Below the pieces are notes generated by a model. It was not told the origin of the DNA. It saw only the letters and a program-made list of their open reading frames with translations, and made no database searches. Of a stretch of DNA of 64,000 bases, positions 38,524 to 50,780 are shown in pieces. The DNA is from Chimonanthus salicifolius (Eukaryota > Streptophyta > Magnoliopsida > Laurales > Calycanthaceae): assembly GCA_013350335.1 (NCBI GenBank), contig CM023542.1, forward strand, positions 682,001 to 746,000. The letters run 5' to 3'. Numbering within the stretch: position 1 is the first letter of the stretch; every line of letters starts with the position of its first letter. Position numbers and translations under genes: made by a program.

Positions 38524-38623
38524 CAATCGAGACTAGACGGAGAGATACACACCACCGGCTCACCAGCGTCTCAACTCTACCGCAGGCCGTGGCTTTTACA
38601 CGTGGCATGTTAGATTAAAAAAC

Positions 38624-39834
38624 AAATCTAACTAATATTAAAAGTTATTTCCAAGAAATTGGTGGGTTTTTTATTTTTACTGGTGCTTTGTACGTTGCAC
38701 AAAAATTACAGTACATAAACATATTGTTTATTATATTTTATAATTGTAAAATTAAACATATAAGTTAAAAATAATTAATTATGTAGAAAAAGAAGTTCAA
38801 GATTTATAGATGTAAGTAATTATATAATAATATATTAGTAAGATACATGTTTTACTTGTATTAAATTAGTATCCATACTGGTTTAAATACAGTTGGACTA
38901 AATTAGAGAAGAATCTTAATAAAATCTAATTAAATTATAATTCCCAAGACAAAGTAAAAAGTCTTAGATGATAAATATAATGCTATACTTCGAAAGGCGA
39001 CAAATCTAAAATTTATTATATTCACTGTATTTTTAATCATTTACAATCAAATAGATAATAACTTCCTCCATATTTAAAAACTATTGAAAATGATATTATA
39101 ATTTTAAATATATATGGTATAAGTAATACAAATGAATAATGAATGAACTGGTTAAAAAGAGTTAACTGGGTAAAATGAGATATTACCCATTCAACAAGTT
39201 AGCTGGGTAAAATGAGATATTACCCATTCAACAAGTTGTCTTCTGCCTTAGCAAGCGGGAGATTGAAGGTTTAAACCCCCTGTGGCCTATCTTTAGTGTG
39301 TCCTAGGGGTAGTGAGCTCATCCATGGGAGTTTTACGCTGGGTATCATACGATTTTCCATACATAAATTAAAAAAATAATAATGAGATAATTTTTTAGAA
39401 AAAATCACAAATAATATACATTTATCATGTTTTTATATGATTCATAGAATTCCAGTGATCAAGTTCAAATTTATCTCAAATATTTAATTATAAAAGGAGA
39501 ATTAAAAGTTAAATGAAAATTTTCTAAAATGTGATCTTGTATTATTATTATTATTTCAATATATTTGATGAATATTAGATATAACATAAGTTCAAATATT
39601 ATTTATCTATTTGTAATTGAGCAATGATACAAAGGCACTTACTTATGCATTGTTTAAAAACTCATAAAAAACTTTGACTAAACCCGTCTGAATCAACTCG
39701 ACTCAACAATATTTCGAGTCAAGAGAATCAACAAGTTTTTTCAAAAAAAATATTTTTTCTAAAATTTAACCAAATTTCTCATCTCGATGAGACCCCAACA
39801 GGTCGGAATTCCTTGGGACATAACATAGTTCCTA
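38624..39834. other. upstream flank of copy A
   Basis: AT-rich sequence with no gene, containing a SINE-like segment (listed separately). It ends at the duplication junction. Confidence 0.5.
39150..39372 (+). mobile_element. tRNA-derived SINE-like segment, unit A
   Basis: The stretch CTTAGCAAGCGGGAG followed by GAAGGTTTAAACCCCC resembles the anticodon and T arms of a tRNA, with GGTTTAAACCC close to the Pol III B box. An A-box-like TTAACTGGGTAA lies upstream. It ends in an A-rich stretch near 39366-39380. A 37-bp unit, AACTGGGTAAAATGAG and onward, is doubled here (39164-39200 and 39201-39237) but single in unit B. Confidence 0.45.
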
Positions 39835-40119
39835 GTGTCGAGGGGTTCAATCTGCCGGAGCACAGGGGCAAGAACAGAAAATTCTTCGGCGGAGGGCGGA
39901 TTTCTGGGTGGGCACGAAATCGTCGGCAACACCGCCACCATCGACTCCGGAGACGAGACAGCAGAGAACCGATGGGGAGAGGGATTTGACGGGTGTCTGG
40001 GATTGAGTCCGATGAGATGGACGGTGGAGATGAAGGTGATGAGGAGGAGGGAGTTCGAGGGAGAGACGGAAGTCATTGAAGCGAGAGATGAGAAGAGCCC
40101 TCGCAGAGGCCGCTGCCAT
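39835..40119 (-). pseudogene. orphan fragment of DUF760 exon 1
   Basis: This is a duplicated piece of the DUF760 first exon with its ATG (40119) and upstream sequence. It encodes the transit-peptide region MAAASARALLISRF through VADDFVPTQKS and then shifts frame because of a small insertion (GGAGGGCGG here, GGAGGG in the source). The rest of the gene is absent: the duplication breakpoint cuts the exon at about codon 93. If its promoter still works it would make a short non-functional transcript running into the spacer. Confidence 0.9.
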
Positions 40120-41396
40120 GGCCAAAGCCAACCTTCTCTTCTCTTCTCTCTGCTACCCGTACTCTTCAGCCGCAGATTGACGGTGGATTTTTTTAATTTA
40201 TTCCTTTATTTTTTTCATCAATTACAACTCAAATGTGCCACTGGCTTCCTACCTGAATTTCCATCTTGCCATTTATTCCAACTTTATTATTATTATTATT
40301 TTGGGTTTTGATTGATTAGGATGCCGGTGTTGTTACAACCATTTATTAATGTGAAAAATGCTATGGTAGAAATTCGAATATAAAAAATTAAAAAGAATAG
40401 AAATTTTCGAATATCCTTCAATTACAGTTTTTTTTAATAGTAACAAAGAAAGATATATTAAAAAAAAAAAAAAAAAGAGAACATATACAAAAAAAGGGGA
40501 ATGGTATAGCAGAATTAGACCTAAAAGAGAAAAAGAAAATATAAAATATAATAAAAGTAAGAAGTTCTTCGAACTCAAAGGAAGAAAATGCTCGAGAAAA
40601 TGCATGTGACTCCAATTAAAATGCCAATTGAGAATTGAGTCAAAATTGAAAAAAATAAATATCAATTGGAAAGTAAAACAAAATCCAATATCTCTTCGGA
40701 ACAAAAGACTAATCCCAAACTTAATTGGAATTCAACACCATACAAAATTCACAATGAAATTACAAATTCAATTGAATCTGGAATTAACTTCTAAAAATTA
40801 AATAAAATTTAATGCAAGAATTGCAACAATTAAAATTTAAATCTAAACAAAATTAAATTAAAAATCAGAAGAACTAGAAAATGACTAGAAATTTACTTGC
40901 ATAAAGCAAAGGAGAATACACAACTTAAACATCTCTACATCATAGCCTTACATTAAATGAAACTAAAAAGAGAAAAAAAAAAAACCTAAATAAACACTAT
41001 GGTTGGTCATGCTAAGGAATCCCGCACATTTTCTCTCTCCTCAATGTACTGGTCTTAAATTAAGGCGTTCGGAGGCTCAAACACTATAAATGAGTTCTTA
41101 TATCCATATACTCTTATTTGAATAATTTTGTGGCCCAATTTAATGATTTTGGCCCTATTTTACCTCAATCAAAAGTCTCTTAAAATTGTGGAGCCCATTT
41201 GTCGTTTCATTTTCACATTGGTCTGTATGTCTTTCTAATTGGGCGTAGAAGTTTGCGTCACTCACTCTAGTCGAAAAGAACTCATCCCCGAGTTAAGATC
41301 AACTGCTGTTGGAGAGAAACCAAATGCAAACAGATATTTTCGCCGCGATCTTCCTTTTCTTCTCTGCTTCAGAATATTAGGTAGGACTTGATTGCT
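40120..41396. other. DUF760 upstream copy and unit-B-specific segment
   Basis: Copy of 31495-32584. It includes a 178-bp segment at 41013-41190 not present in unit A; flanking bases are GGTCATGC and GAGCCCATTT. No gene is seen. Confidence 0.6.
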
Positions 41397-42290
41397 CTAC
41401 ATTATTGAAGCTGGGGTACCAAGTGCAAGAATTTCTTCCAATCTGTCAGTCACAAATCTAGAAAAATTGTTGCATACAAGAGATTGCATCATAAAATTGT
41501 TCCACACAGGATCTATGTAAGGTTGAACATGAATATAGTCTTCAACTGTCATCATACATTGTAGCTTTCCTACCTTCACTCTAAAATAAGCCTCAATTGT
41601 AGGAATCATTGCCTTGATTATCCAGATGTGCAACTAATATGCCATCACCTGAAAATCCTTCTGTACCAGGTTGGAGAGAGTGGAGAGGAAAATTATCAAA
41701 CTCTAATTCCTTTCGTTGTTACAATACTAAAGCTTCAAAAATCATATATGGTGAGTCAGGATGTATTGGAACCTTATCCAAAAACCCCACCCTATGTATT
41801 ATCCTTGAGAAATCCTTAATTGGTCCTAGGGCAATCTTCATGCCATCCTTGTGAAAAGTGTTTTCTTTCCATCATACATAGTGCTCTTGTCATGCTGCCA
41901 CGACCTTCCTAATAACAAATGGCAAACATACATATGTAGAACATCACTCCATACATTGTCAAAGTATCTGTTCTCGATCGATAAAGAAACTAAATACCCT
42001 TTGTGGGTGGCAATCCCCTATTCACCCCCCTCTAGAAACAATCTTGTTCTAGCACTGGGTACTTTCACCCTTTATCCATAATTACCTCGTTTATTTGAGG
42101 ATGTTTTTGTGGTTTGAACTTTCATTTGTCAATCACCTCTTGAGCAACCACATTACTACAATTGCAGCCATCAATGATGAGATGACAAACGTTTCTGCCA
42201 ATCGTGCATAAAAGATATTTGTGCATAGCCAATCCCCCCTTCAATTCTCACTCAGGTGCAACCAAAGAATGTCACATCATCAAGCTATCT
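41397..42290 (-). mobile_element. Ty3/gypsy protease-region remnant, unit B
   Basis: Copy of the gypsy remnant at 32585-33520, with the same protease-like and post-protease motifs on the minus strand and the same broken frames. It was therefore present before the duplication. Confidence 0.65.
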
Positions 42291-42869
42291 CCTGAGTCAC
42301 CATACATGAGTAACTTTAAAAAATAAAAAAAACCTTAAATACTTGGAGGTGTGAAGGCAGTTGAACCAATTCTTTTTCGAAGATGAATTTAAAGATTTGC
42401 ACCACCATTGTTCATCTTTTTTAGGCATCTAAATGGTTTCCTAGGCATCCATGGGGGCAAAAAAAAAAAAAAAAATCTCTCTTTTCCAGTTGAGTTTCTT
42501 AGCACCTAAAAGTCTCCAAGTGAAAAGTATCCAGTATGAAGATAAAAGACATCCAGAAATCAAATTAAAATAGAATGTCAGTATCACATCATTTAAAGAA
42601 ATTGGCTAATACAAAAGCCATAAAAGAGTAAACATATCTTGCATAAGAAACATTGGTTGGGAGCACAGGGTGAATGAATCATAGACAAGACAATTTTTCT
42701 TCCACACTTCAATTGCTTGGCAATTGAGACAGCAGTTTTTATAACACAAATACATGTCATAACAAAGATGTCTCAAATACAAAAGCAGATAAACTAAATA
42801 CAAAAACAGAAACCAGCAGCAGCAGCGTCATCACAACCATCATCATCAAATTCTACCAAGTAGAGATCA

Positions 42870-45800
42870 TTATGTTGAAGGTGGAGGGACTACGGATTTC
42901 AATTGTGTACTGTTGAGGCGTTCAAGAGCCAAGATAAGTGCCTGGGTACCCAGATTCCCTTCTCCATGTGCTTGGAGTGAGACATACAGTTGTTGCGCAA
43001 GCGCTAACCCCGGCAAAGCCAGGCCCATCTGTTGGCATTCCCTCAAACAGATGCCAAGGTCCTTAACAAAGTGATTCACAAAGAACCCAGCAGCAAAATC
43101 CCTCTTCAAGATCCTGTTGCCATGGAGATCTAGCGATTTTGAGCCTGCAGCCCCCTTCGATATTGCATCAAGATACAAACCTACACCGAAATTAGAAATG
43201 AGGGCATTTCATTGGAGGAATCTTAAGGGCACATTTCTCTAATTTTCCATGATAGAATGTAGATTTCTTAGGAAAATGAGATGAGAACCTTTTCCTATGA
43301 AATCATTTTTTCTAATGTTTGTACATTTGAAAAAGCTTATGTGAAATCAATATTAAAGCTAAAATAAATTAATTACATATATTCTAGTATCCCATTCGTG
43401 CATGGTTTGAGATGGCTGACGATGATAATAATGAATAGTTCATATATGATCAAACTTATTTTATCACAAATATGGAATAAGAGGGCCCTCCAAGCATCAC
43501 AAGTGTAATCTAAGTAGGCTTCACTGAACAACCTATAAGTATGGGCTTATCATAACCCCTAATATAGAGTTATGATCCACTTACATAACCTGTAAATTGT
43601 ATGAAAAATAAAATAAGCAAAATTGGACATGAGTCATCACACATACAGTATAGGTGGGCCTCATCCAATACTTACAATATGTGAAGCCCATGCACACAGT
43701 CCAACATAGACATAATATACTTCAATAACATGGAAGTCAAATACACAGACTACAACCAATTTGAACTCATCACAAATATAGAACAGGCGGGCAAACACAC
43801 AGACATGTAAATATCATATTCACTCTCAAATCTCGTCATCAATCACAAACAGATATTCATATGAATTTAAATCCATCCATTCCAACACGTCTTCAAACTA
43901 TATTTCATTAGTAAATCTATCTGTATCATATTCATTTTGAATTCCTGCCATCAATTACAAATATTATAGTGTATTTAAATCCATCCATTCCATGAAGTCT
44001 TCAAAATATGTTTTAACATTAAAGTTAGCATCGCAACATTAAATTACTATCGTTATCTTCCATTTGTAATACCTTCTGCTATCATAATGATATGTAAATT
44101 GAGAATCCAAGTGTTTGCCTCATCGTCTAGCACAACTGTATTGTCTCGATCACTACTACCATTCACGTTTTCATGACAATATTGTTCATATATCTTCAAT
44201 ATTCGTTATTAGAATGAAATTGTGTAAGAAGGCACATGCTTGAAATAACAAGGGTTGTCTCTTCCATAGATAGTTCTGAGGGGTTGCCAAAATTGGAAAA
44301 TGTAGAATTATTGATAACAGTTGATAGGCCAAACTGAAAATGTAGAACTTAACAAATCCATTTCAAAAAGGTAACTCCATTGAAAATTCCTATTGCCAAA
44401 AGAAGGCTCTATTAGGGATTAAAACAAGGAAATTAAATCAAATGAAGTACAAGGGCTTAATAACAGGCAGGCTAGTGCATTACTGTTTGACTGTGGAAAT
44501 ATGAAGAATTAGATGATTATATAGGTGTCATTTTCAACCTCATTATTAATAGAAACACATAAATAAATCCATAACAGGTTCGTGAGCATTAGCATGGCCA
44601 TGGTAGTCACGTCTCTAAGACAAGTAGAGTAAGCAGAGCAAAGAAGGGTGGAACCAGGGACTTTGAAGTATGGCATTTGGATTTGGAAGAAAAAGAATCA
44701 AAGAATGAACAATAGTTTGGGTCTAACAGAGAAAATACCCCTCCCAAATGCTTTGTCGGAACTAAGAAAATATCTCGTGCTCCGAACAAGTAAAAAATCC
44801 TAATCAGGTGTAAAAAGTCAACTTCTACTCAGACTATACAATTGCAGTGCTTCTTAACAATGGAAATCTTGTTTTGAGAGAAAGTATTGAATTCATCTTG
44901 GCAAATCTTTGATCACCTAACTTGGTATAGGTACAACTGCAGCTTTATCACTAAGAAAATGAGAGTTATTTCACTTATTTCATCAAAGAAAAATCATTTT
45001 TTACAGAAATTTGTCTTGGATGTCTCCACAGGGAAAATTTCAATCATTGTATTAAGTAGAATTGAGTGGAAAGCCTTTAGATGGGCCTCTAAACACAACA
45101 GAGATCTCACCAATTCTTGGGCTACCCCACCATCCACATGACAAGTTTAATGGGTTGTTTTGATAGCATTAGCACAAATCCACTCAAGAAATTAGGTAGA
45201 AAAGAGAAAGGAAAAGAACAATCTTATAATGTGTTCTATCTGAATATAAATAGTGTGTACTTCCTCAAAGTTACATGTGAACAAATGCAATGCATGGACC
45301 TTTTAGCCTTTGTGCATGAAAGTAAATTTGACCGGTAAAACCTGAAATAAATGACTGTCAGATTGGATTGACAGCTTAGGCATGTTCTATGTAACAACAT
45401 CTAATCAAATGGCTGCCCAAAAAGACAAAAGAGACAGCACATCTTGATGATAAGGCTATCTAACAAAGCCCATCATATCATAGATTTGGTTTTTTGGAGT
45501 CTGATCTCTTAGATTAGATTTATTCTAGTTGACTTGTTGCAAATAGCAATAAACCAAAGCAAAGAATCTCCTCAGCAACATTCTGCCTAATGACAAACTT
45601 AGTGTTTAGTTGTATCGCATTAAAGCTTATAAGCCCTTTGAGTGTAGTGCAAACCAGACAAATCAGGTTTGATTTGATGATCACACAAAGACCGGAACTT
45701 AGGCAAGGAATCATTCCCATCCCCTTTCCTCTCTCCCACCACCACCCCCCTCTCTCCTCCTCCTCTTTGCCTAAGTACCCTTTTTGCAATGCTTACAATC

Positions 45801-47354
45801 AGTTCAAAGCAACATCTGGACATACCACCATGTATCAGTTTGCATTAAGAATAGCATCCATCATGTAGTTACTAAATATAGATAAATGAACACAGCATCT
45901 ACATCTTTTTTTTTTTGAATGGTTACTGTATTAATGAAAAGGAAGCACCGGAGGTGCAAATATAAAAGCATCAAAACAACAACAAAAATACAAAAAGCCC
46001 ACACTCTGATACACCCAACGGCCACACAAACACTGGAAACAACACTTCAATGCTTTCCAAACTCAAAAAATGTCACTTATAGAGATATTTCTAAATTCCA
46101 CTAGAGAGGAAGCCCAAGAGACACTCAGACAAAAACTTTTCTCGAAACTGCTTCTAATAAGAATAAATGCCAATCATGACTGTTTAATGAATGAATGGTT
46201 AAAGATTCATTTAACGGCCATCTTAACATGTCTAGATAAAGTAAAGAGAGATTTGAAAATGTTTAAGCCACAAAATAGTTACTTTAGTAGAGACTATTCA
46301 GATAATCAAACAACACAAGATGCAGATTGATAAAGGTACACTTTTCTGTTATATTGCCTGAAATGTGCCAACAACCTAATTTGCAGGGATTTTGAAAATG
46401 ATAAACAACAAATATTCTTCCTTTTTTGGAGACAATAGCGATAATCAAACAGCACACAAGGTATATTTTGATAAATGTGTATGTAGGAAAATTGAAATTA
46501 TTGTTTCTGTTAAACTTCCTGAAACGCACCCACCATTCATGTAAAGAGAAGAAAAAAACAAAGAGAGGAAAAAAAGAGCTTTATGCATCAAAGAGATGGA
46601 ATAATAAGGACTACTAGTAATGATAACACAGACCTACATCCAATCCGGCCTTGTGGGCGTAAATCATGCCCTCAACCAGTCCCACCATCGTCGAGGCAAT
46701 GGTAATCTGATTCGCCAGCTTCGCACACTGTCCAAGCCCCGGACCACCCATGTAATTCACCTTCCCCATACACTCTAAAAGCGGCGCAAGCCACCGGATG
46801 ACCCTTTCTTCACCGCCAGCGAAGATGGCCAGAGTCCCATTACGGGCGCCGAGGTGACCGCCGGAGACCGGGGCATCAATGGCTGTGCAGCCGCGGGCGG
46901 TGGCGGCAGAGGCGATCTCGGCAGCTAGAGAGGGCTCACTGGTAGTCATGTCGACGACGACTCCGCCGGGAGGGAGGGAGGAGAGGACGCCGGAAGGTCC
47001 GAGGATGACTGAGCGGACGTCGGAGGGGTAGCCGACGATGGTGAAGACGACGTCGCAGGAAGAGGCAAGGGCATTGGGGGAGTTGGCCAAGTGGGCCCCC
47101 ATGTCACAGAGGGGCTGAGCCTTCGACTGAGTGCGGTTGAAGACAGTGAGAGAGTAACCGGCAGAGATAAGGTGGCCACACATGGATCGGCCCATGATGC
47201 CCGTGCCAATCCAACCCACACGAGTTTTGGTAGGTGATACGGGGTCGAGAGGCGGGCCACTGGCCATCGGACGGAGATGGAGGAGTTGAGAGGGAGTGTG
47301 GTTGACAATTGTGGTGCAGCGGAACAGGAGCAGCGAGGCGGCGCGAAATGACAT
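42870..47354 (-). CDS. 3-hydroxyisobutyrate dehydrogenase-like protein, copy B (intact)
   Basis: This is a beta-hydroxyacid dehydrogenase of the group called probable 3-hydroxyisobutyrate dehydrogenase-like in plants, related to the glyoxylate/succinic semialdehyde reductases. It is an NAD(P)-dependent reductase or dehydrogenase of small hydroxyacids, probably mitochondrial or plastid (family knowledge; substrate not settled). Exon 1 is 47354-46634 and exon 2 is 43180-42870, with GT-AG ends and a split Gly codon, giving 343 residues. The Ser/Arg-rich N-terminus MSFRAASLLLFR looks like a targeting peptide. The Rossmann motif is VGWIGTGIMGRSM; MTTSEPS follows; the substrate loop is DAPVSGGHLGARNGT. 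The catalytic Lys is in GQCAKLANQ. Exon 2 has DLGICLRECQQMGLALPGLA and ends VVPPPST. One oddity: copy B has His in LDLHGNRILKRDF where copy A and relatives have Tyr. The 3.45-kb intron holds a LINE tail. Confidence 0.93.
45906..46130 (-). mobile_element. truncated LINE 3' tail, unit B
   Basis: Copy of the segment at 37073-37300, starting with a T run at 45906-45916 and GAATGGTTACTG. It is shared by both units and so predates the duplication. Confidence 0.4.
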
Positions 47355-48649
47355 CAATCGAGACTAGACGGAGAGATACTCAACACCGGCTCGCCAGTGT
47401 CTCTACTCAACCGCAGGCCGTGGCTTTTACACGTGGCATGTTCGATTAAAAAACAAATCTAACTAATATTAAAAGTAATTTCCAAGAAATTGGTGGGTTT
47501 TTTATTTTTACTGGTGCTTTGTACGTTGCACAAAAATTACAGTACATAAACATATTGTTTATTATATTATATAATTGTAAAATTAAACATATAAGTTAAA
47601 AAATAATTAATTATGTAGAAAAAGAAGTTCAAGATTTATAGATGTAAGTAATTATATAATAATATATTAGTAAGATACATGTTTTACTTGTATTAAATTA
47701 GTATCCATACTGGTTTAAATACAGTTGCACTAAATTAGAGAAGAATCTTAATAAAATCTAATTAAATTATAATTCCCAAAACAAAGTAAAAAGTCTTAGA
47801 TGATAAATATAATGTTATACTTCGAAAGGCGACAAATCTAAAATTTATTATATTCACTGTATTTTTAATCATTTACAATCAAATAGATAATAACTTCCTC
47901 CATATTGAAAAACTATTGAAAATGATATTATAATTTTAAATATATATATATATATATAGTATAAGTAATCCAAATGAATAATGAATGAACTGGTTAAAAA
48001 GAGTTAGCTCGGTAAAATGAGATATTACCCATTCAATAAGTTGTCTTCCGCCTCAGCAAGCGGGAGGTTGCAGGTTTAAACCCCCGTGGCCTATTTTTAG
48101 TGTGCCCTAGGGATAGTGAGCTCATCTATGAAGGTTTTACGTTGGGTATCATACGATTTTCAATACATAAATTAAAAAAATAATAATGAGATAATTTTTT
48201 AGAAAAAATCACAAATAATATACATTTATCATGTTTTTATATGATTCATAGAATTCCAGTGATCAAGTTCAAATTTATCTCAAATATTTAATTATAAAAG
48301 GAGAATTAAAAGTTAAATGAAAATTTTCTAAAATGTGATCTTGTATTATTATTTTATTATTATTATTTCAATATATTTGATGAATATTAGATATAACATA
48401 AGTTCAAATATTATTTATCTATTTGTATTTGAGCAATGATGCAAAGGCACTTACTTATACATTGTTTAAAAACTCATAAAAAACTTGACCAAACCCGTCT
48501 GAATCAACTCGACTCAACAATATTTCGAGTCAAGAGAATCAACAAGTTTTTTCAAACAAATTAATTTTTCTAAAATTTAACCAAATATCTCATCTCGATA
48601 AGACCCCAACAGGTCGGAATTCCTTGGGACTTAGCATAGTTCCTAGTGT
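47355..48649. other. upstream flank of copy B
   Basis: Promoter side of the intact gene, then AT-rich sequence shared with unit A. It includes a TA run near 47940-47957 that is longer than in A. No clear TATA could be assigned. Confidence 0.45.
47990..48180 (+). mobile_element. tRNA-derived SINE-like segment, unit B
   Basis: Copy of 39150-39372, with CGCCTCAGCAAGCGGGAGG then TTGCAGGTTTAAACCCC. It is closer to a tRNA-like sequence than the A copy. It has a single 37-bp upstream unit. Confidence 0.45.
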
Positions 48650-50199
48650 AGAATTTCTGGTTCAGAAGCTGATATTCATTGAACAATTTCAGAATTGCAA
48701 TTCCATACAAGAATTCTCAGTCCTACAAAAAAAGACCCCATCGAAATGTATATAGCCCAGAGTTTTCTATTCTACCTGAAGAATAGGCTGCTAAGAGTGA
48801 GGATATATAACAATAAAATATAATAGTTAACTAATATAAATTTTAAATTGACATAATGTCAGATATTAAAGAATACTTTAATTAATAAAATTTTATTTAT
48901 TAGAAATATATAGACTTCATCCTTTACTTAGTTTAGTTAACAAATTTTACAATATAAAATATTTTCTAAAATGACAATTTTAATTTTTATTGAACTAATC
49001 AATAAAGCTAGTGTTATGTTTTAAAAATTCACCCATCTAGCAAAATATTCTCTGAGAAAATTTTAATTTTTTTGTCATATCAAACAGAACATATAATAAA
49101 TAGCTTCTTTAATATAATATATCATGATTTATCTAAAAAAAAAATTGGACAAAATCTTAAAAAAATTATCAAAATTTTAAAGACGCTGAAAAGTTAAGGT
49201 GATTTTTCAAAAATTTCATAGTTGAAATTTAAAAAAGAAAAAATCATGAACTGATAATATATCAAATTTCTCATATTTACATTTAGCAAACAAAAACATA
49301 TTTGTCTTTAAAAAAAAAAAATTCTCTTCACATCTTTTTTTCCTATAATTACTAAATAAGATCATGGGAACTCCTCAAAAGGAAAACTCCCTGCATAGGG
49401 AAAACCCCAACAAGACTTTTTCCTCGTCCAAATGCAGCCCATGGTTTCAGTTCTACCACTTCTCCTTGTACCTATAATTTACATACTAGGGCCATCTCCA
49501 ATTTTCTACTTACATAACGAAACCACTTTAGAAAGTTTTCTCGCAATTTGTCATCTACCGGATGCTATCTTTAAATGAGAAAAAAAAACATTTAATGTAG
49601 TTTGGTCATTTAAATGGAAGAAAGGAGAGCCAAAAAACACAGAGCAGAAAGAATACAAATTGCAAGTACAAGAGGTTTGTCATGATACAATCATTGTCAA
49701 TCAAATATGATACCAATGTCATTTTGTTGTGCCCTAGATTTCAGGACTTCAGAAGTTATAACCCCTGTTCAGATGGTAGTAATTGTCATGGCTACCAAAA
49801 TGTACAAAATGCCAACCTAAAGGTACTGGAGAAAATCAACCGCACGATGCCTTACCAGGGTAACCTGATGTGTCTACTACAAATCCAATATTCTAAAATC
49901 TTCAACACTAAAGAATTAGTGAAAGAAACAGAACCGTGAGTTGCAACTATGTACATCTGGATTCATATACACATCTCAAGGCACAAGTAAGCCACTGGAT
50001 TATCAATTGAACATAAGCATACCAGGACATGAATAACGTTTGATGGCTAGCAGTCAGGGAAGTGAGATCAGTGCCTCCATGAGCTGAAAAATGAAACCAG
50101 GAAACAATAATTAGTTTTGTTTTATTTTAGTTTGTGATAGTGATCAAACCAACGATGAAATAAGCTCAAGAAAGTGAAGTAGCAAAGTTACATGCTTGT

Positions 50200-50233
<34 letters not shown>

Positions 50234-50780
50234 TTACCAACTAAAAAAAATGAACCTGAAAGTTAACTATTTACCTGCTAAACTGCAACCAAAAAAGAAA
50301 GAAACGTAATTACATGAAGTTGTAGTGACATGGTAAAGAGTAATGCTACAGCACATGGCCAGTAATGGAGACCACCTCCACTATTTTCAAGGCTGTTTGC
50401 AGATTAGTCTCCTACTCACCTTGAATTGGTTTTTATTTTGATGTTGATTTAATGAAGAAGATCAGGATGGCTAAGAATGACTAATGGAGCTAATCTACTA
50501 AAGGTTTGATCCACAATCCTCCCTTTTAAAATGGAGCTAGCAGGCCCCATTGCTTGCTGCAAGCTGAAATATTAATCTAAGATAATCGCTCCAGTGTAAT
50601 TCCATGAAGCTACACCAATGAGGTTCAAAGCATAAATAACTTCAATACAGTTTATAGTTCCTTATACAGATCAATTTCCCACAAGTTAGAAACAAATGTT
50701 CTAGACCTCGAAAATTCAACTTGATTTTTCACCAATAGAGTCTACTAAAGAACTCGGTGAATTTTGACAGAGTCAAAAAA
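48650..50780. other. spacer right of the duplication
   Basis: AT-rich to about 49400, then of balanced composition. A (GA)n run lies at 50203-50231. A possible terminal exon of the minus-strand DUF1644 gene could begin at 50088 (acceptor TTTTTCAG); see findings. No other gene is seen. Confidence 0.4.
50203..50231. repeat. (GA)n microsatellite
   Basis: A GA dinucleotide run of about 14 units. Confidence 0.95.

Larger units (their letters stand above)
31215..39834. repeat. segmental tandem duplication, unit A
   Basis: This 8.6-kb segment is repeated directly next to itself as 39835-48645. It runs from inside DUF760 exon 1, through that gene's promoter, gypsy remnants and a whole two-exon dehydrogenase-like gene, to its upstream flank. 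Long stretches are nearly identical to unit B: for example 36281-36953 and 45117-45789 differ at about one base. Relative to B, unit A lacks 178 bp (41013-41190 in B) and about 30 bp near 42345. It has an extra 37-bp copy at 39201-39237. Confidence 0.97.
39835..48649. repeat. segmental tandem duplication, unit B
   Basis: This is the second direct copy of 31215-39834. It starts at the fusion CCTA-GTGT-CGAG and ends at CCTA-GTGT-AGAA (48642-48652). The same four bases occur at the left source (GGAC-GTGT-CGAG at 31211-31220). The duplication therefore joined two places sharing GTGT. Unit B carries 178 bp (41013-41190) absent from A. Confidence 0.97.

Noticed and set aside
39240..39300. possible tRNA gene
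   Set aside because: Only the T-arm and part of the anticodon arm resemble a tRNA, there is no acceptor stem, and it is followed by an A-rich tail. It fits a SINE better.
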